Positions 28,023-36,579 of a stretch of 64,000 nucleotides of DNA are shown piece by piece. The notes beneath the pieces were generated by a model. The model worked only from the letters and a program-made list of their open reading frames with translations. It was not told the DNA's origin and ran no database searches. Every line of letters starts with the position of its first letter. The stretch's first letter is position 1. The stretch lies in assembly GCF_964030845.1 (NCBI RefSeq), contig NZ_OZ034983.1, positions 496,001-560,000 of the forward strand, given 5' to 3'. A program made the position numbers and the translations under genes. This DNA comes from Candidatus Fukatsuia endosymbiont of Tuberolachnus salignus. Its GTDB lineage: Bacteria > Pseudomonadota > Gammaproteobacteria > Enterobacterales > Enterobacteriaceae.

Positions 28023-28994
28023 TTAATGTAGCAATACTTCAATATTTTTAATATCTTGGTCAGAAAGTCCAGTAGCCGTTTTAATTACATCGCGATTTAT
28101 CCCTCGAGAGAGAAGTTCTTTCGCAATTTTTAAGGATGCTTTTTTTTCACCCTGTTGCATGCCCTGTTGCATGCCTTGTTGCATGCCTTGTTGCATGCCT
28201 TGTTCCAGACCTTGTTCTATGCCCCGTTTTTCGCCCCGTTTTTCGAGTTGTTGTGCAATCGTCATAATGTCCTCACGGTAAGTGGGTGTCTGATCCACGA
28301 GCGCTTTGAAGAACTTTTCAGTATTCTTCGTTTCCCCTTGGTAGGTGATATAATAGAGCAAAGCGTGGAACAATTCACGGTTTGTATAACCTTTATTCAA
28401 TAGTTCTGCAATGGGTCCGACAATGTTTATCATATCACGCATGTAAATGTGTTTTTGCACCAGTTCCATCAACGCCACATGGCCGTGTGTCATGATTTCC
28501 TCATCAGGAATAACGCTAATATCCACCAAAGGAAACGGCTTGGTGTAGATTTCTCTGGCTAGCTCCGGGTCAACAAAACAATCCATCAAATCCCTGCTGT
28601 AAGGATAGGGCCGCCTTTTTCCGTGATAAAACAATATCGGCACCACAATAGGTAATTTTTCGTTCGGGTTTTTGTCAAAACATTTTTGCCAAATCCCCAC
28701 ACAATAGCGTAATTCACGAAACGTCATCAAAAGTTGCGGGTTGCTTTGATGTTCGATAATACACTGAATGTACGCCTTGCTGCCGTCGTTCATCTGCATT
28801 GAATAAACAATATCAGAGAAATATTGTCTCAAATTTTCATCAACAAAGGAGCAATCTTCTACTTTCAGTGTAGAAAGGTCACATTTCTTCAAAACAGCGG
28901 GCGGTAAATGTGTTTTCAAAAAGTCTCGTGCCACCTCAAGATTACCCAAAAACTTCTTACAGAAGGCGTCGTGAGGAGAAATTATTGCTTTCAT
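28023..28994 (-). CDS. Rpn-family recombination-promoting nuclease / putative transposase (left arm)
   Basis: 323 residues. The pattern PHDAFCKKFL, ARDFLKTHLPP, CDLSTLKVEDCSFVDE and CIIEHQSNPQLLM is that of the RpnA/YhgA-like PD-(D/E)XK nucleases (PDDEXK_2). E. coli relatives promote RecA-independent recombination. Near residues 260-285 is a run of QGMQ repeats encoded by a 12-base unit; the number of MQQG units differs between copies (4 here, 3 at 34067, 5 at 46076). The C-terminal ATGLSDQDIKNIEVLLH tail is shared. Full length. Confidence 0.85.
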   Translation of the reverse strand: MKAIISPHDAFCKKFLGNLEVARDFLKTHLPPAVLKKCDLSTLKVEDCSFVDENLRQYFSDIVYSMQMNDGSKAYIQCIIEHQSNPQLLMTFRELRYCVGIWQKCFDKNPNEKLPIVVPILFYHGKRRPYPYSRDLMDCFVDPELAREIYTKPFPLVDISVIPDEEIMTHGHVALMELVQKHIYMRDMINIVGPIAELLNKGYTNRELFHALLYYITYQGETKNTEKFFKALVDQTPTYREDIMTIAQQLEKRGEKRGIEQGLEQGMQQGMQQGMQQGMQQGEKKASLKIAKELLSRGINRDVIKTATGLSDQDIKNIEVLLH

Positions 28995-29045
28995 CGCTTT
29001 ATCCTAAGCTTAATATAACGACGTTTCAGAAAGGCATGCCCTGTA

Positions 29046-29108
29046 TCATACCATCTCTGCCCCTGTTTTGATGTTGACGACCACTTTTTTCAGTGGCGTT
29101 ATCTTCAT
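29046..29108 (-). CDS. 20-residue ORF overlapping the nuclease stop (left arm)
   Basis: Starts in the ATGA overlap with the stop of the YqaJ gene and reads MKITPLKKVVVNIKTGAEMV. It is identical in the right arm. The third copy diverges after MKITPLKK because of one extra A. May be a real coupled leader-size gene or chance. Confidence 0.35.
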   Translation of the reverse strand: MKITPLKKVVVNIKTGAEMV

Positions 29109-29725
29109 GCCACTTTCCCATACGTTTTAATCTGTTCGATTTCATCTTCAAGTTCCTGAAGAAATTTTCGCACTTCTGTTTCAATTTCCTTGCCCAGTGC
29201 CTCATCAAAGTGAATGCGCTTTTTGAAGTAGGCTAATGTGTCAGGCAGTCGATTGTCATAGCTGACAAAGTCACACCATCTTCGCCCCGTACACAGCATT
29301 TGCGCGTGCATTTGCAGGCGGTATTTTTTTTCTGGTTCACCTGTTCTTATCGTTTTCAGATGTGTCCAGGTTTTTGGGCATTTGATTTCGATGAGACCAT
29401 CCTCATTAACCAGTCCGTCGGGACTGGCGGCAAACCCCTTGATGGTAGGGTGGTCGACGAGCCCCACTTCCGTGACCTCTACTGCAAATTCACGCAATAG
29501 GTAAGCCTTACGCGCGACGGGTTCCAGTGCTGTCCCGTGCTTCATGTCGAGCGTGACAAAGGTGTCTTCCCGTTTCCCCGTCAGACGCTGGCAAATCAGC
29601 TCGGCCCTGTATTTTTTTCGCGTTGCGGCGTCGCCTGTTTTTACTTTTGCCATCACCTCTGCCAATTTGCTGGCTGTGACCTTGCCGCATCTTGCAGCAA
29701 ACCAGGCTTCTGTTCGTTGTTCCAT
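29105..29725 (-). CDS. YqaJ-type / lambda exonuclease-like recombination nuclease (left arm)
   Basis: 206 residues from the ATG at 29725, the start common to all three copies (ribosome site cgagg). TEAWFAARCGKVTASKL is the family's N-terminal block. SPDGL and GLIEIKCPK supply the Asp and the Glu-x-Lys of the PD-(D/E)XK centre seen in lambda Exo. It would degrade one strand at dsDNA ends for phage single-strand-annealing recombination. No partner annealing protein is seen nearby. A group II intron half lies 45 bases upstream. The protein is closer to the copy at 45344 than to the one at 33336. Confidence 0.87.
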   Translation of the reverse strand: MEQRTEAWFAARCGKVTASKLAEVMAKVKTGDAATRKKYRAELICQRLTGKREDTFVTLDMKHGTALEPVARKAYLLREFAVEVTEVGLVDHPTIKGFAASPDGLVNEDGLIEIKCPKTWTHLKTIRTGEPEKKYRLQMHAQMLCTGRRWCDFVSYDNRLPDTLAYFKKRIHFDEALGKEIETEVRKFLQELEDEIEQIKTYGKVA

Positions 29726-29818
29726 TTTTACCTCGATAAATTGTCTTGTCATCAAAACGGAGAACCGCTCGTAGAGTAGGTCTCTGGTTTGACATCATCT
29801 CCCCAGCGACCTCTCGTC

Positions 29819-29852
29819 AAACCGTGCTTGCAGTTTTCCCGTACACGGCTTT
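29819..29852 (-). ncRNA. Group II intron domain V (copy 1, left)
   Basis: AAAGCCGTG stem with CACGGTTT, the AGC catalytic triad and a GAAA loop region: the 34-base domain V hairpin. One base in the stem differs from the other copies. Confidence 0.75.
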
Positions 29853-29875
29853 CCGACTGTCTTCTTTCCACAGCG

Positions 29876-30535
29876 TTACGACGGCACAGGTCGGGCATAC
29901 CGACTCCCTTCATCTCCGGTTATGGACAGGCTGTACAGCTTAAACAGCCCGTGGTAATCGTAGAACCAGGACGGCGGGTGGTCCCTCCACCCCTTACCCC
30001 GTTTCTTGTGCTTCTTCCGCAACATGATGCAGAGTGTCCATATCGTGTAATTCGCTATGCTCAAGAAATGCTTCCTTGAATTACCTGTCTTGAAGTAATT
30101 CCCCCATCCGCGAAGAATCGGGTTTACCTTTTCTTTCACCAATGTGGGCCAATCCCAGTGCTGCCCTTTTCGGACAACATCACGGATTTTCTGCTTAACA
30201 GACTTCATAGCCTTGGGAGTCGGATAGTAAAAGGTCTTCAACTCGCCCGTCACTTTCGATGGTTGAACTGCGAACCTGTGACCTAGAAAGTCAAACGGCT
30301 CTTTCATGGCATTAACTATCCGCGTTTTCTTGGCATTAAGCGTCAACCCAAGTCGGTCTAAGACTTTCTTGGCCTGATCCAGATAAAACTCCGGGCGCTT
30401 GCTGCACAAAATCACAAAATCGTCGGCATATCGCACGATATGAGCATCATGCGGACGTTTACCGAACGCCTTTTTCTCCCACGTCGAATCAAGCCAGTGC
30501 AGGTAGAGATTAGCGAGCAAGGGAGAAATTACTCC
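29876..30535 (-). pseudogene. Group II intron reverse transcriptase/maturase, C-terminal part (copy 1, left)
   Basis: Reads from GVISPLLANLYLHWLD through RYADDFVILCSKRP (active-site block) to the maturase domain (NPILRGWGNYFKTG) and ends KLYSL.. near 29876. The N-terminal RT blocks are absent. The frame upstream of 30535 belongs to the recombinase cassette, so a longer ORF there is accidental. Confidence 0.85.
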
Positions 30536-32523
30536 GCAAACAATAGTGCAAACTTTCGCGTAAGCTGGGGCCTGCGTTTTCACCGGCGCTGCCTCAAGTC
30601 TGGTCATCCGGATGGGAGCATCACTGAGTTTTCCCTCGTTATTGAGACTGATAACGGCACACGGAGTGACCCTCAGCAATGAAACCGAAGCCATTTTCAC
30701 AACACGTACGTATCACTTTCGAGCCCAGCCGGTTTTCTGACGACCAGCTGACGGATGTTTATGAACAGCTGACTCCCGTTAACCACCACGTGCTTACCCC
30801 TCACGACCAGGCCCAGGCCAAACCTCACCGGGCTCCTGCCCGCTCAACCGCTAGACGGAGCAAAATGTTATGAACAAGGCACTGGTCGCACTCTACGCCC
30901 GCGTTTCTTCCGGGCAACAGGTAAAAAATGGCACCATCGGCAGTCAGCTTGCAGCAATCAAGGACCGCATCCGTGAGGACGGCCACGTGTTGCCTGACGC
31001 CATGCTCTTTATCGATGATGGTGTCAGCGGTGCTACACTTATCCGCCCGCAACTAGAGCGCCTGAGGGACTACGCGGCGGCAGGCGATATTGAATGCCTG
31101 TACATCCTGTCGCCCGACAGGCTAGCCCGTAAATACGCCTATCAGGCTCTGCTGATGGAAGAGTTCAGCGCCTGCGGCGTGGAGGTTATCTTTATCTGTC
31201 ACACCCCCGGCGACACGCTGGAAGACATGATGCTTCTGCAGATGCAGGGGATGTTTGCTGAATATGAGCGGGCAAAGATTATGGAGCGCAACCGGCGTGG
31301 TAAGCTTCACGGTGCACGCTGTGGTAATGTCGGTGTCCTTTCCGGTGCACCTTACGGTTATCGGTATATCCGCAGGCAGCCGGACGGGACACCCGCACAG
31401 TATATTGTCAACCTTCATGAAGCCTCCGTGGTCAGGAAGATATTTAGTTGGGCTGGCATAGAGCGCCTGAGTCTAGGCGGTGTGGTCAGACGTCTGGCTG
31501 AGAAAGGCATAGAAAGCGCCACCGGCAAACCCGGCTGGGACCGCAGTACGGTATGGGGCATGTTAAAGAACCCCGCTTACAAAGGACTTGCTGTGTTCGG
31601 AAAAACGAAAAACTGCGCCCCCCGTCCCCGGGTGAGAGCAGCGCGCAACAGTGCAGATATCCTCAAGAACGGTTATTCAGTAATACGAAGTAAGCCGGAT
31701 GACGGCATCGGGATCCCTGTGCCTGCCATCATCAACAGCGCTCTTTTCTTGACGGTCAACGAACAGCTGGAAGAAAACCGCCGACATGCACGACAGGGGC
31801 GCCGGGGAGCCGCTTATCTCTTACAGGGGCTGACTGTGTGCGGCCACTGTCGCTATGCGTATTATGGCAAAAAAGTCAGTAAATCTGCGGCAAAAGGGGG
31901 GGCGCAGTATTCTTATTACCACTGTACTGGGACGGATGCTTACCGCTTTGGGGGCATTCGGGTGTGTGACAATAAACAGGTCAGGACATCCATGCTGGAT
32001 GAAACGGTCTGGGCACAGGTCATTGCGCTGCTGTCTGAGCCGGAACGGCTGAAAAAAGAATATGAGCAGCGTCTAACGCAGGCGTCAGAGCACAGTGGAC
32101 AGACCGCAGATGCTGAGCGTCTGAAAAAGCAAGAAAATCAGCTAAACGTGGGGCGGTCCCGATTGATTGATAGTTTTGCCGAAGGGCTGATTGGCAAAAC
32201 AGACTTTGAACCACGGATCAGAGTGATGACGCTCAGGCTGGCGGAACTTGCGCGCCAGAGAGTGAAGGTGAAACAGGCCACAGAGAACCAGCATGAGTTG
32301 CTGCTACTGGTTAACCGGGTGGAGGATTTTGCTGCTGCGGTCACGGAACGCCTGAGTACGGACGATTTTCTGATGAAGCGAGAAATTCTGCGTGCGCTGG
32401 TGAAACGGATAGAAATTTATCGTGATGAAATTGTGGTGGTTTTTCGGGTGAATCCCGGGAATGATACCAGCCTGGAAGCAGGATCAGACAAAACATATGG
32501 CAGAAGTTTGCCAGATTGTTTGC
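30536..32523. mobile_element. Large serine recombinase cassette with imperfect terminal inverted repeats (copy 1)
   Basis: The 1988 bases between the two inverted intron halves. The ends match in inverse orientation: gcaaacaatagtgcaaactt at 30536 against gcaaacaatctggcaaactt read on the - strand from 32523. Both repeats contain two gcaaac units 12 bases apart. The cassette holds an ORF fragment, a 64-residue gene and the recombinase. An identical cassette lies at 42544-44531. Confidence 0.65.
30679..30873 (+). CDS. Small gene coupled to serine recombinase (copy 1)
   Basis: 64 residues beginning MKPKPFSQHVRITFEPS, with a basic tail. Its last codons overlap the recombinase start (ATGTTATGA). 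Its own start overlaps the stop of an upstream ORF fragment (tail IETDNGTRSDPQQ), so it sits in a tightly coupled operon whose first gene was cut off by the cassette border. Function unknown. Confidence 0.6.
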   Translation: MKPKPFSQHVRITFEPSRFSDDQLTDVYEQLTPVNHHVLTPHDQAQAKPHRAPARSTARRSKML

Positions 32524-32549
32524 GGAGTAAGTTCTCCCTTGCTCGCTAA
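30870..32549 (+). CDS. Large serine recombinase (copy 1)
   Basis: 559 residues. YARVSSGQQ near residue 9 carries the catalytic Ser; SPDRLARKY and EYERAKIMERNRRGK complete the resolvase domain. GAPYGYRYI starts the recombinase domain (about 150-260). CGHC near 315 with later YHC and VCD forms the zinc ribbon. A coiled-coil region (about 395-460) follows, as in phage and transposon large serine integrases. The last about 10 codons cross the cassette edge into the intron sequence. Identical in protein to the copy at 42878. Confidence 0.92.
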   Translation: MNKALVALYARVSSGQQVKNGTIGSQLAAIKDRIREDGHVLPDAMLFIDDGVSGATLIRPQLERLRDYAAAGDIECLYILSPDRLARKYAYQALLMEEFSACGVEVIFICHTPGDTLEDMMLLQMQGMFAEYERAKIMERNRRGKLHGARCGNVGVLSGAPYGYRYIRRQPDGTPAQYIVNLHEASVVRKIFSWAGIERLSLGGVVRRLAEKGIESATGKPGWDRSTVWGMLKNPAYKGLAVFGKTKNCAPRPRVRAARNSADILKNGYSVIRSKPDDGIGIPVPAIINSALFLTVNEQLEENRRHARQGRRGAAYLLQGLTVCGHCRYAYYGKKVSKSAAKGGAQYSYYHCTGTDAYRFGGIRVCDNKQVRTSMLDETVWAQVIALLSEPERLKKEYEQRLTQASEHSGQTADAERLKKQENQLNVGRSRLIDSFAEGLIGKTDFEPRIRVMTLRLAELARQRVKVKQATENQHELLLLVNRVEDFAAAVTERLSTDDFLMKREILRALVKRIEIYRDEIVVVFRVNPGNDTSLEAGSDKTYGRSLPDCLRSKFSLAR

Positions 32550-33183
32550 TCTCTACCTGCACTGGCTTGATTCGACGTGGGAGAAAAAGGCGTTCGGTAA
32601 ACGTCCGCATGATGCTCATATCGTGCGATATGCCGACGATTTTGTGATTTTGTGCAGCAAGCGCCCGGAGTTTTATCTGGATCAGGCCAAGAAAGTCTTA
32701 GACCGACTTGGGTTGACGCTTAATGCCAAGAAAACGCGGATAGTTAATGCCATGAAAGAGCCGTTTGACTTTCTAGGTCACAGGTTCGCAGTTCAACCAT
32801 CGAAAGTGACGGGCGAGTTGAAGACCTTTTACTATCCGACTCCCAAGGCTATGAAGTCTGTTAAGCAGAAAATCCGTGATGTTGTCCGAAAAGGGCAGCA
32901 CTGGGATTGGCCCACATTGGTGAAAGAAAAGGTAAACCCGATTCTTCGCGGATGGGGGAATTACTTCAAGACAGGTAATTCAAGGAAGCATTTCTTGAGC
33001 ATAGCGAATTACACGATATGGACACTCTGCATCATGTTGCGGAAGAAGCACAAGAAACGGGGTAAGGGGTGGAGGGACCACCCGCCGTCCTGGTTCTACG
33101 ATTACCACGGGCTGTTTAAGCTGTACAGCCTGTCCATAACCGGAGATGAAGGGAGTCGGTATGCCCGACCTGTGCCGTCGTAA
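32524..33183 (+). pseudogene. Group II intron RT/maturase, C-terminal part (copy 1, right)
   Basis: GVSSPLLANLYLHWLD, RYADDFVIL and the maturase domain are present; the N-terminal RT blocks are missing. One substitution (Ile to Ser) lies at the breakpoint. The ORF can only start inside the recombinase cassette. Confidence 0.85.
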
Positions 33184-33206
33184 CGCTGTGGAAAGAAGAC
33201 AGTCGG

Positions 33207-33240
33207 AAAGCCGTGTGCGGGAAAACTGCAAGCACGGTTT
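33207..33240 (+). ncRNA. Group II intron domain V (copy 1, right)
   Basis: 34-base hairpin with AGC triad, stem AAAGCCGTG/CACGGTTT and a GAAA-type loop. Confidence 0.75.
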
Positions 33241-33335
33241 GACGAGAGGTCGCTGGGGAGATGATGTCAAACCAGAGACCTACTCTACGAGGGGTTCTCC
33301 GTTTTGATGACAAGACAATTTATCGAGGTAAAAAA

Positions 33336-33956
33336 ATGGAACAACGAACAGAAGCCTGGTTTGCCGCACGATGTGGCAAAGTGACGGCCAGCAAATTGGC
33401 AGAGGTGATGGCAAAAGTCAAAACAGGCGACGCCGCAACGCGAAAAAAATACAGGGCCGAGCTGATTTGCCAGCGTCTAACGGGGAAACGGGAAGACACC
33501 TTTGTCACGCTCGACATGAAGCACGGGACAGCACTGGAACCCGTCGCCCGTGAGGCTTACATCTTGCGTGAATTTGCAGTAGAGGTCACGGAGGTCGGTC
33601 TCGTCGACCACCCCACTATTGAGGGGTTTGCGGCCAGTCCCGACGGATTGGTTAATGAGGATGGCCTGATCGAGATTAAATGCCCCAAAACCTGGACGCA
33701 TCTGAAAACGATAAGAACAGGTGAACCAGAAAAAAAATACCTCCTGCAAATGCACGCGCAAATGCTGTGTACGGGGCGTCGATGGTGTGACTTTGTCAGC
33801 TATGATAATCGACTGCCTGACACATTAGCCTACTTCAAAAAGCGCATTCACTTTGATGAGGCACTGGGCAAGGAAATTGAAACAGAAGTGCGAAAATTTC
33901 TTCAGGAACTTGAAGATGAAATCGAACAGATTAAAACGTATGGGAAAGTGGCATGA
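33336..33956 (+). CDS. YqaJ-type / lambda exonuclease-like nuclease (right arm)
   Basis: 206 residues from the common ATG. PD-(D/E)XK residues are intact (SPDGL, GLIEIKCPK). It differs from the other two copies in a block around residues 70-100 (EAYILREF, TIEGFAASP), so this block is from another source, a mosaic pattern. The intron half ends 47 bases upstream. Confidence 0.87.
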   Translation: MEQRTEAWFAARCGKVTASKLAEVMAKVKTGDAATRKKYRAELICQRLTGKREDTFVTLDMKHGTALEPVAREAYILREFAVEVTEVGLVDHPTIEGFAASPDGLVNEDGLIEIKCPKTWTHLKTIRTGEPEKKYLLQMHAQMLCTGRRWCDFVSYDNRLPDTLAYFKKRIHFDEALGKEIETEVRKFLQELEDEIEQIKTYGKVA

Positions 33957-34015
33957 AGATAACGCCACTGAAAAAAGTGGTCGTCAACATCAAAACAGGG
34001 GCAGAGATGGTATGA
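33953..34015 (+). CDS. 20-residue ORF overlapping the nuclease stop (right arm)
   Basis: Same as the left-arm ORF at 29046: begins in the ATGA overlap and reads MKITPLKKVVVNIKTGAEMV. Low certainty that it is translated. Confidence 0.35.
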   Translation: MKITPLKKVVVNIKTGAEMV

Positions 34016-34066
34016 TACAGGGCATGCCTTTCTGAAACGTCGTTATATTAAGCTTAGGATAAAGCG

Positions 34067-35014
34067 ATGAAAGCAATAATTTCTCCTCACGACGCCTTCT
34101 GTAAGAAGTTTTTGGGTAATCTTGAGGTGGCACGAGACTTTTTGAAAACACATTTACCGCCCGCTGTTTTGAAGAAATGTGACCTTTCTACACTGAAAGT
34201 AGAAGATTGCTCCTTTGTTGATGAAAATTTGAGACAATATTTCTCTGATATTGTTTATTCAATGCAGATGAACGACGGCAGCAAGGCGTACATTCAGTGT
34301 ATTATCGAACATCAAAGCAACCCGCAACTTTTGATGACGTTTCGTGAATTACGCTATTGTGTGGGGATTTGGCAAAAATATTTTGACAAAAACCCGAACG
34401 AAAAATTACCTATTGTGGTGCCGATATTGTTTTATCACGGGAAAAGGCGGCCCTATCCTTACAGCAGGGATTTGATGGATTGTTTTGTTGACCCGGAGCT
34501 AGCCAGAGAAATCTACACCAAGCCGTTTCCTTTGGTGGATATTAGCGTTATTCCTGATGAGGAAATCATGACACACGGCCATGTGGCGTTGATGGAACTG
34601 GTGCAAAAACACATTTACATGCGTGATATGATAAACATGGTCGGACCCATTGCAGAACTATTGAATAAAGGTTATACAAACCGTGAATTGTTCCACGCTT
34701 TGCTCTATTATATCACCTACCAAGGGGAAACGAAGAATACTGAAAAGTTCTTCAAAGCGCTCGTGGATCAGACACCCACTTACCGTGAGGACATTATGAC
34801 GATTGCACAACAACTCGAAAAACGGGGCGAAAAACGGGGCATCGAACAGGGCATGCAACAGGGCATGCAACAGGGCATGCAACAGGGACGTCAGGAAACT
34901 AAACTCGAAATTGCCAAGCAGCTTCTTAAAAGTGGTGTAGATGGTGCTTTGGTTAAAGCGTCTACTGGACTTTCTGACCAAGATATTAAAGATATTGAAG
35001 TATTGCTACATTAA
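34067..35014 (+). CDS. Rpn-family nuclease / putative transposase (right arm)
   Basis: 315 residues, almost identical to the left-arm copy for the first 250 residues (PHDAFCKKFL, CIIEHQSNPQLLM). It has three MQQG units, then a different stretch (RQETKLEIAKQLLKSGVDG) that resembles the copy at 46076. So the C-terminus is recombinant at the 12-base repeats. Followed by three hairpins and a terminator. Confidence 0.85.
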   Translation: MKAIISPHDAFCKKFLGNLEVARDFLKTHLPPAVLKKCDLSTLKVEDCSFVDENLRQYFSDIVYSMQMNDGSKAYIQCIIEHQSNPQLLMTFRELRYCVGIWQKYFDKNPNEKLPIVVPILFYHGKRRPYPYSRDLMDCFVDPELAREIYTKPFPLVDISVIPDEEIMTHGHVALMELVQKHIYMRDMINMVGPIAELLNKGYTNRELFHALLYYITYQGETKNTEKFFKALVDQTPTYREDIMTIAQQLEKRGEKRGIEQGMQQGMQQGMQQGRQETKLEIAKQLLKSGVDGALVKASTGLSDQDIKDIEVLLH

Positions 35015-35111
35015 GGGTGCCTTAGCACCTGCTATACCCGGACGGGCTGAATGATGATTCAGCCTCGGGGAATATTTCGTTAAAGGTGTTAAATACCTTT
35101 AACTAGCGAAT

Positions 35112-35140
35112 GCCGCATACGCAAGTAGTGCGGTTTTTTT
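35112..35140 (+). terminator. Rho-independent terminator after Rpn gene (right arm)
   Basis: CCGCATAC..GTAGTGCGG hairpin followed by T7. Two further hairpins precede it: ggctgaatgatgattcagcc (35045-35064) and ttaaaggt..acctttaa (35080-35102). Confidence 0.8.
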
Positions 35141-35376
35141 ACGCCCATAGCGTGTAATGGGTCAGATAGTGAGCAATTATACGCCTTCAATAAAACTAGA
35201 TTCACCTTTAGCCTGCCGTCTTTGTGACTGTTTCAAAGATGGGATGGTATTCGCCAATTTTGTTAATAGAAGCAAAGCCCAACCCCCCGCTGACGCAACA
35301 TCAAAGCTTAATTAATCTTCCGCTCCGGTAACGTACCGGAGGTCATTAATCGCAATTCACTTGCAAGGAATTCTCC

Positions 35377-36141
35377 ATGTCAAATGTCATCACTCTCTAT
35401 CAACAGGTAAAAATGTCTAGCCGTGAAATTGCTCGACTAACGGGCAAACAGCATAAAGACGTACTTTATGACTGTAGAAAAATGTTTGAAGTGCTCACCA
35501 TTCAATCGGCGGACTTTTCCGCCGATTACAAAGACGCCAGTGGTCGCACCTATCAGGAATATTTGCTTGACCAAGATTTAACCATCACATTGGTCATGGG
35601 TTACAGTATTCCACTTCGCCATAAAGTCGCCACACGCTGGCGGGAGCTGGAAGAGAAAGCAACACGGCCTGTCTGCATATTACCTAATTTCGAAGACCCC
35701 CCTGTTGCGGCTATGGCATGGGCAGAGCAGTTTCGCGAAAAAACCAGGTTAGCCTTAGTGAACAAAGAACAGGAAGCGGAATTAAAGGAGTTGAAGAACC
35801 TGTTTAAGGAAGGAATAACGACCACTCAATTTTGCAAAATGCTCAACGGTATTAATACACAACAGATTAATCACTGTTTGGCAGAAAGAAATTGGCTCTA
35901 TAACGAAAGTAAATCCCATACCCGCTGGCGTGCAACCTCTTATGCGCGTGACCGATATTTGACGGAACATCAACATAAAATCAGCATTCATAGCGGTGAT
36001 GACTTTATCAAGTACCAACCCGTTTTACTGCGCAAAGGGGCAATCCGATTATTTGACCTCTACCGCAAAAATAAGCTGCCAATGAAAACCCATTGGGACG
36101 GACACTTCACCCACGAAAAAGAACTTGGCATCGCATCATAA
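35377..36141 (+). CDS. Rha-family phage regulatory protein (right arm)
   Basis: 254 residues with the same layout as 26902-27666: Rha block at residues 13-32, C-terminal ANT-like half with NGINTQQINHCLAERNWLYN. Nearly identical to the third copy at 47495 (a handful of changes) and more distant from the left arm, mainly in residues 135-155 (AELKELKNLFKEGITTTQF). Confidence 0.75.
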   Translation: MSNVITLYQQVKMSSREIARLTGKQHKDVLYDCRKMFEVLTIQSADFSADYKDASGRTYQEYLLDQDLTITLVMGYSIPLRHKVATRWRELEEKATRPVCILPNFEDPPVAAMAWAEQFREKTRLALVNKEQEAELKELKNLFKEGITTTQFCKMLNGINTQQINHCLAERNWLYNESKSHTRWRATSYARDRYLTEHQHKISIHSGDDFIKYQPVLLRKGAIRLFDLYRKNKLPMKTHWDGHFTHEKELGIAS

Positions 36142-36160
36142 ACCCACGGAGTCACTCACC

Positions 36161-36172
36161 ATGAAAACATAA
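36161..36172 (+). other. Three-codon minigene ATG AAA ACA TAA (right arm)
   Basis: GGAG lies about 11 bases upstream. The same minigene is kept in all three related regions between the Rha-type and HTH genes. Confidence 0.35.
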
Positions 36173-36240
36173 ATAGCCACAACAACTTACAAATAGCGAC
36201 GGTGACGCAATCCCGTTTATATCACTTAACCCTAGCGCTA

Positions 36241-36266
36241 ACAGAGGTGGGACTAACCACCCCTGT
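36241..36266 (+). promoter_or_regulatory. Conserved leader hairpin upstream of HTH gene (right arm)
   Basis: ACAG..GTGG stem with CCAC..CTGT; the loop gactaa differs from the other copies. Confidence 0.5.
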
Positions 36267-36300
36267 CAGCTAACCACCACAACCTACCACAGAGGCTACA

Positions 36301-36567
36301 ATGGCTAACATCGATATTACCCAATTTCCTGAATTACGGGAAGTTTTTCCTGAATTAACACCGGTGCAATTTGAAACGGCGATGCTTTTCGCGTTAGGCG
36401 TGTCACAAAAAGACATCGCCTTATTACGTTCTGTGTCCTATCCCGCAGTGAAACAGACGTTGGCAAGTGCAAAACTCAAATTTGAACCGTATTCTCTGCA
36501 TGGTCTGTTTACCGTATTTCATGTCCGCCTTGCGCTTTTTGCTTTGAAGGGATGTAGAAAGCGATAG
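36301..36567 (+). CDS. Small HTH regulator (right arm)
   Basis: 88 residues, identical to the protein at 48420 and about 75% like the left-arm protein. HTH region LGVSQKDIALLRSVSYPAVK. The ribosome site is cagaggc. A hairpin with T-run follows the gene. Confidence 0.7.
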   Translation: MANIDITQFPELREVFPELTPVQFETAMLFALGVSQKDIALLRSVSYPAVKQTLASAKLKFEPYSLHGLFTVFHVRLALFALKGCRKR

Positions 36568-36579
36568 CGTCTAGCATGA

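Larger units (their letters stand above)
29771..30535 (-). mobile_element. Group II intron, 3' half only (copy 1, left)
   Basis: Runs from inside the reverse transcriptase ORF to the intron 3' end (tactctac). It contains the maturase region, domain V (29819-29852) and the domain VI side. The 5' half of the intron is missing; the break is at the edge of the serine recombinase cassette (30536). Confidence 0.8.
32524..33288 (+). mobile_element. Group II intron, 3' half only (copy 1, right)
   Basis: Inverted counterpart of 29771-30535, again starting at GGAGTAA inside the RT gene and ending at tactctac. Both introns flank YqaJ genes at the same place, 45-47 bases before the nuclease ATG. Confidence 0.8.

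Noticed and set aside
28140..28205. CRISPR-like array
   Set aside because: The 12-base repeats are in frame within a gene and have no spacers. No CRISPR array was seen anywhere in the window.
29876..30700. 274-residue ORF as a complete reverse transcriptase
   Set aside because: Its first about 55 residues come from the recombinase cassette; only the part after 30535 (on the - strand) is intron RT, and the N-terminal RT blocks are missing.
34658..34981. Antisense ORF rich in HALLHALL repeats over the Rpn gene
   Set aside because: It is the reverse reading of the MQQG-coding 12-base repeats.
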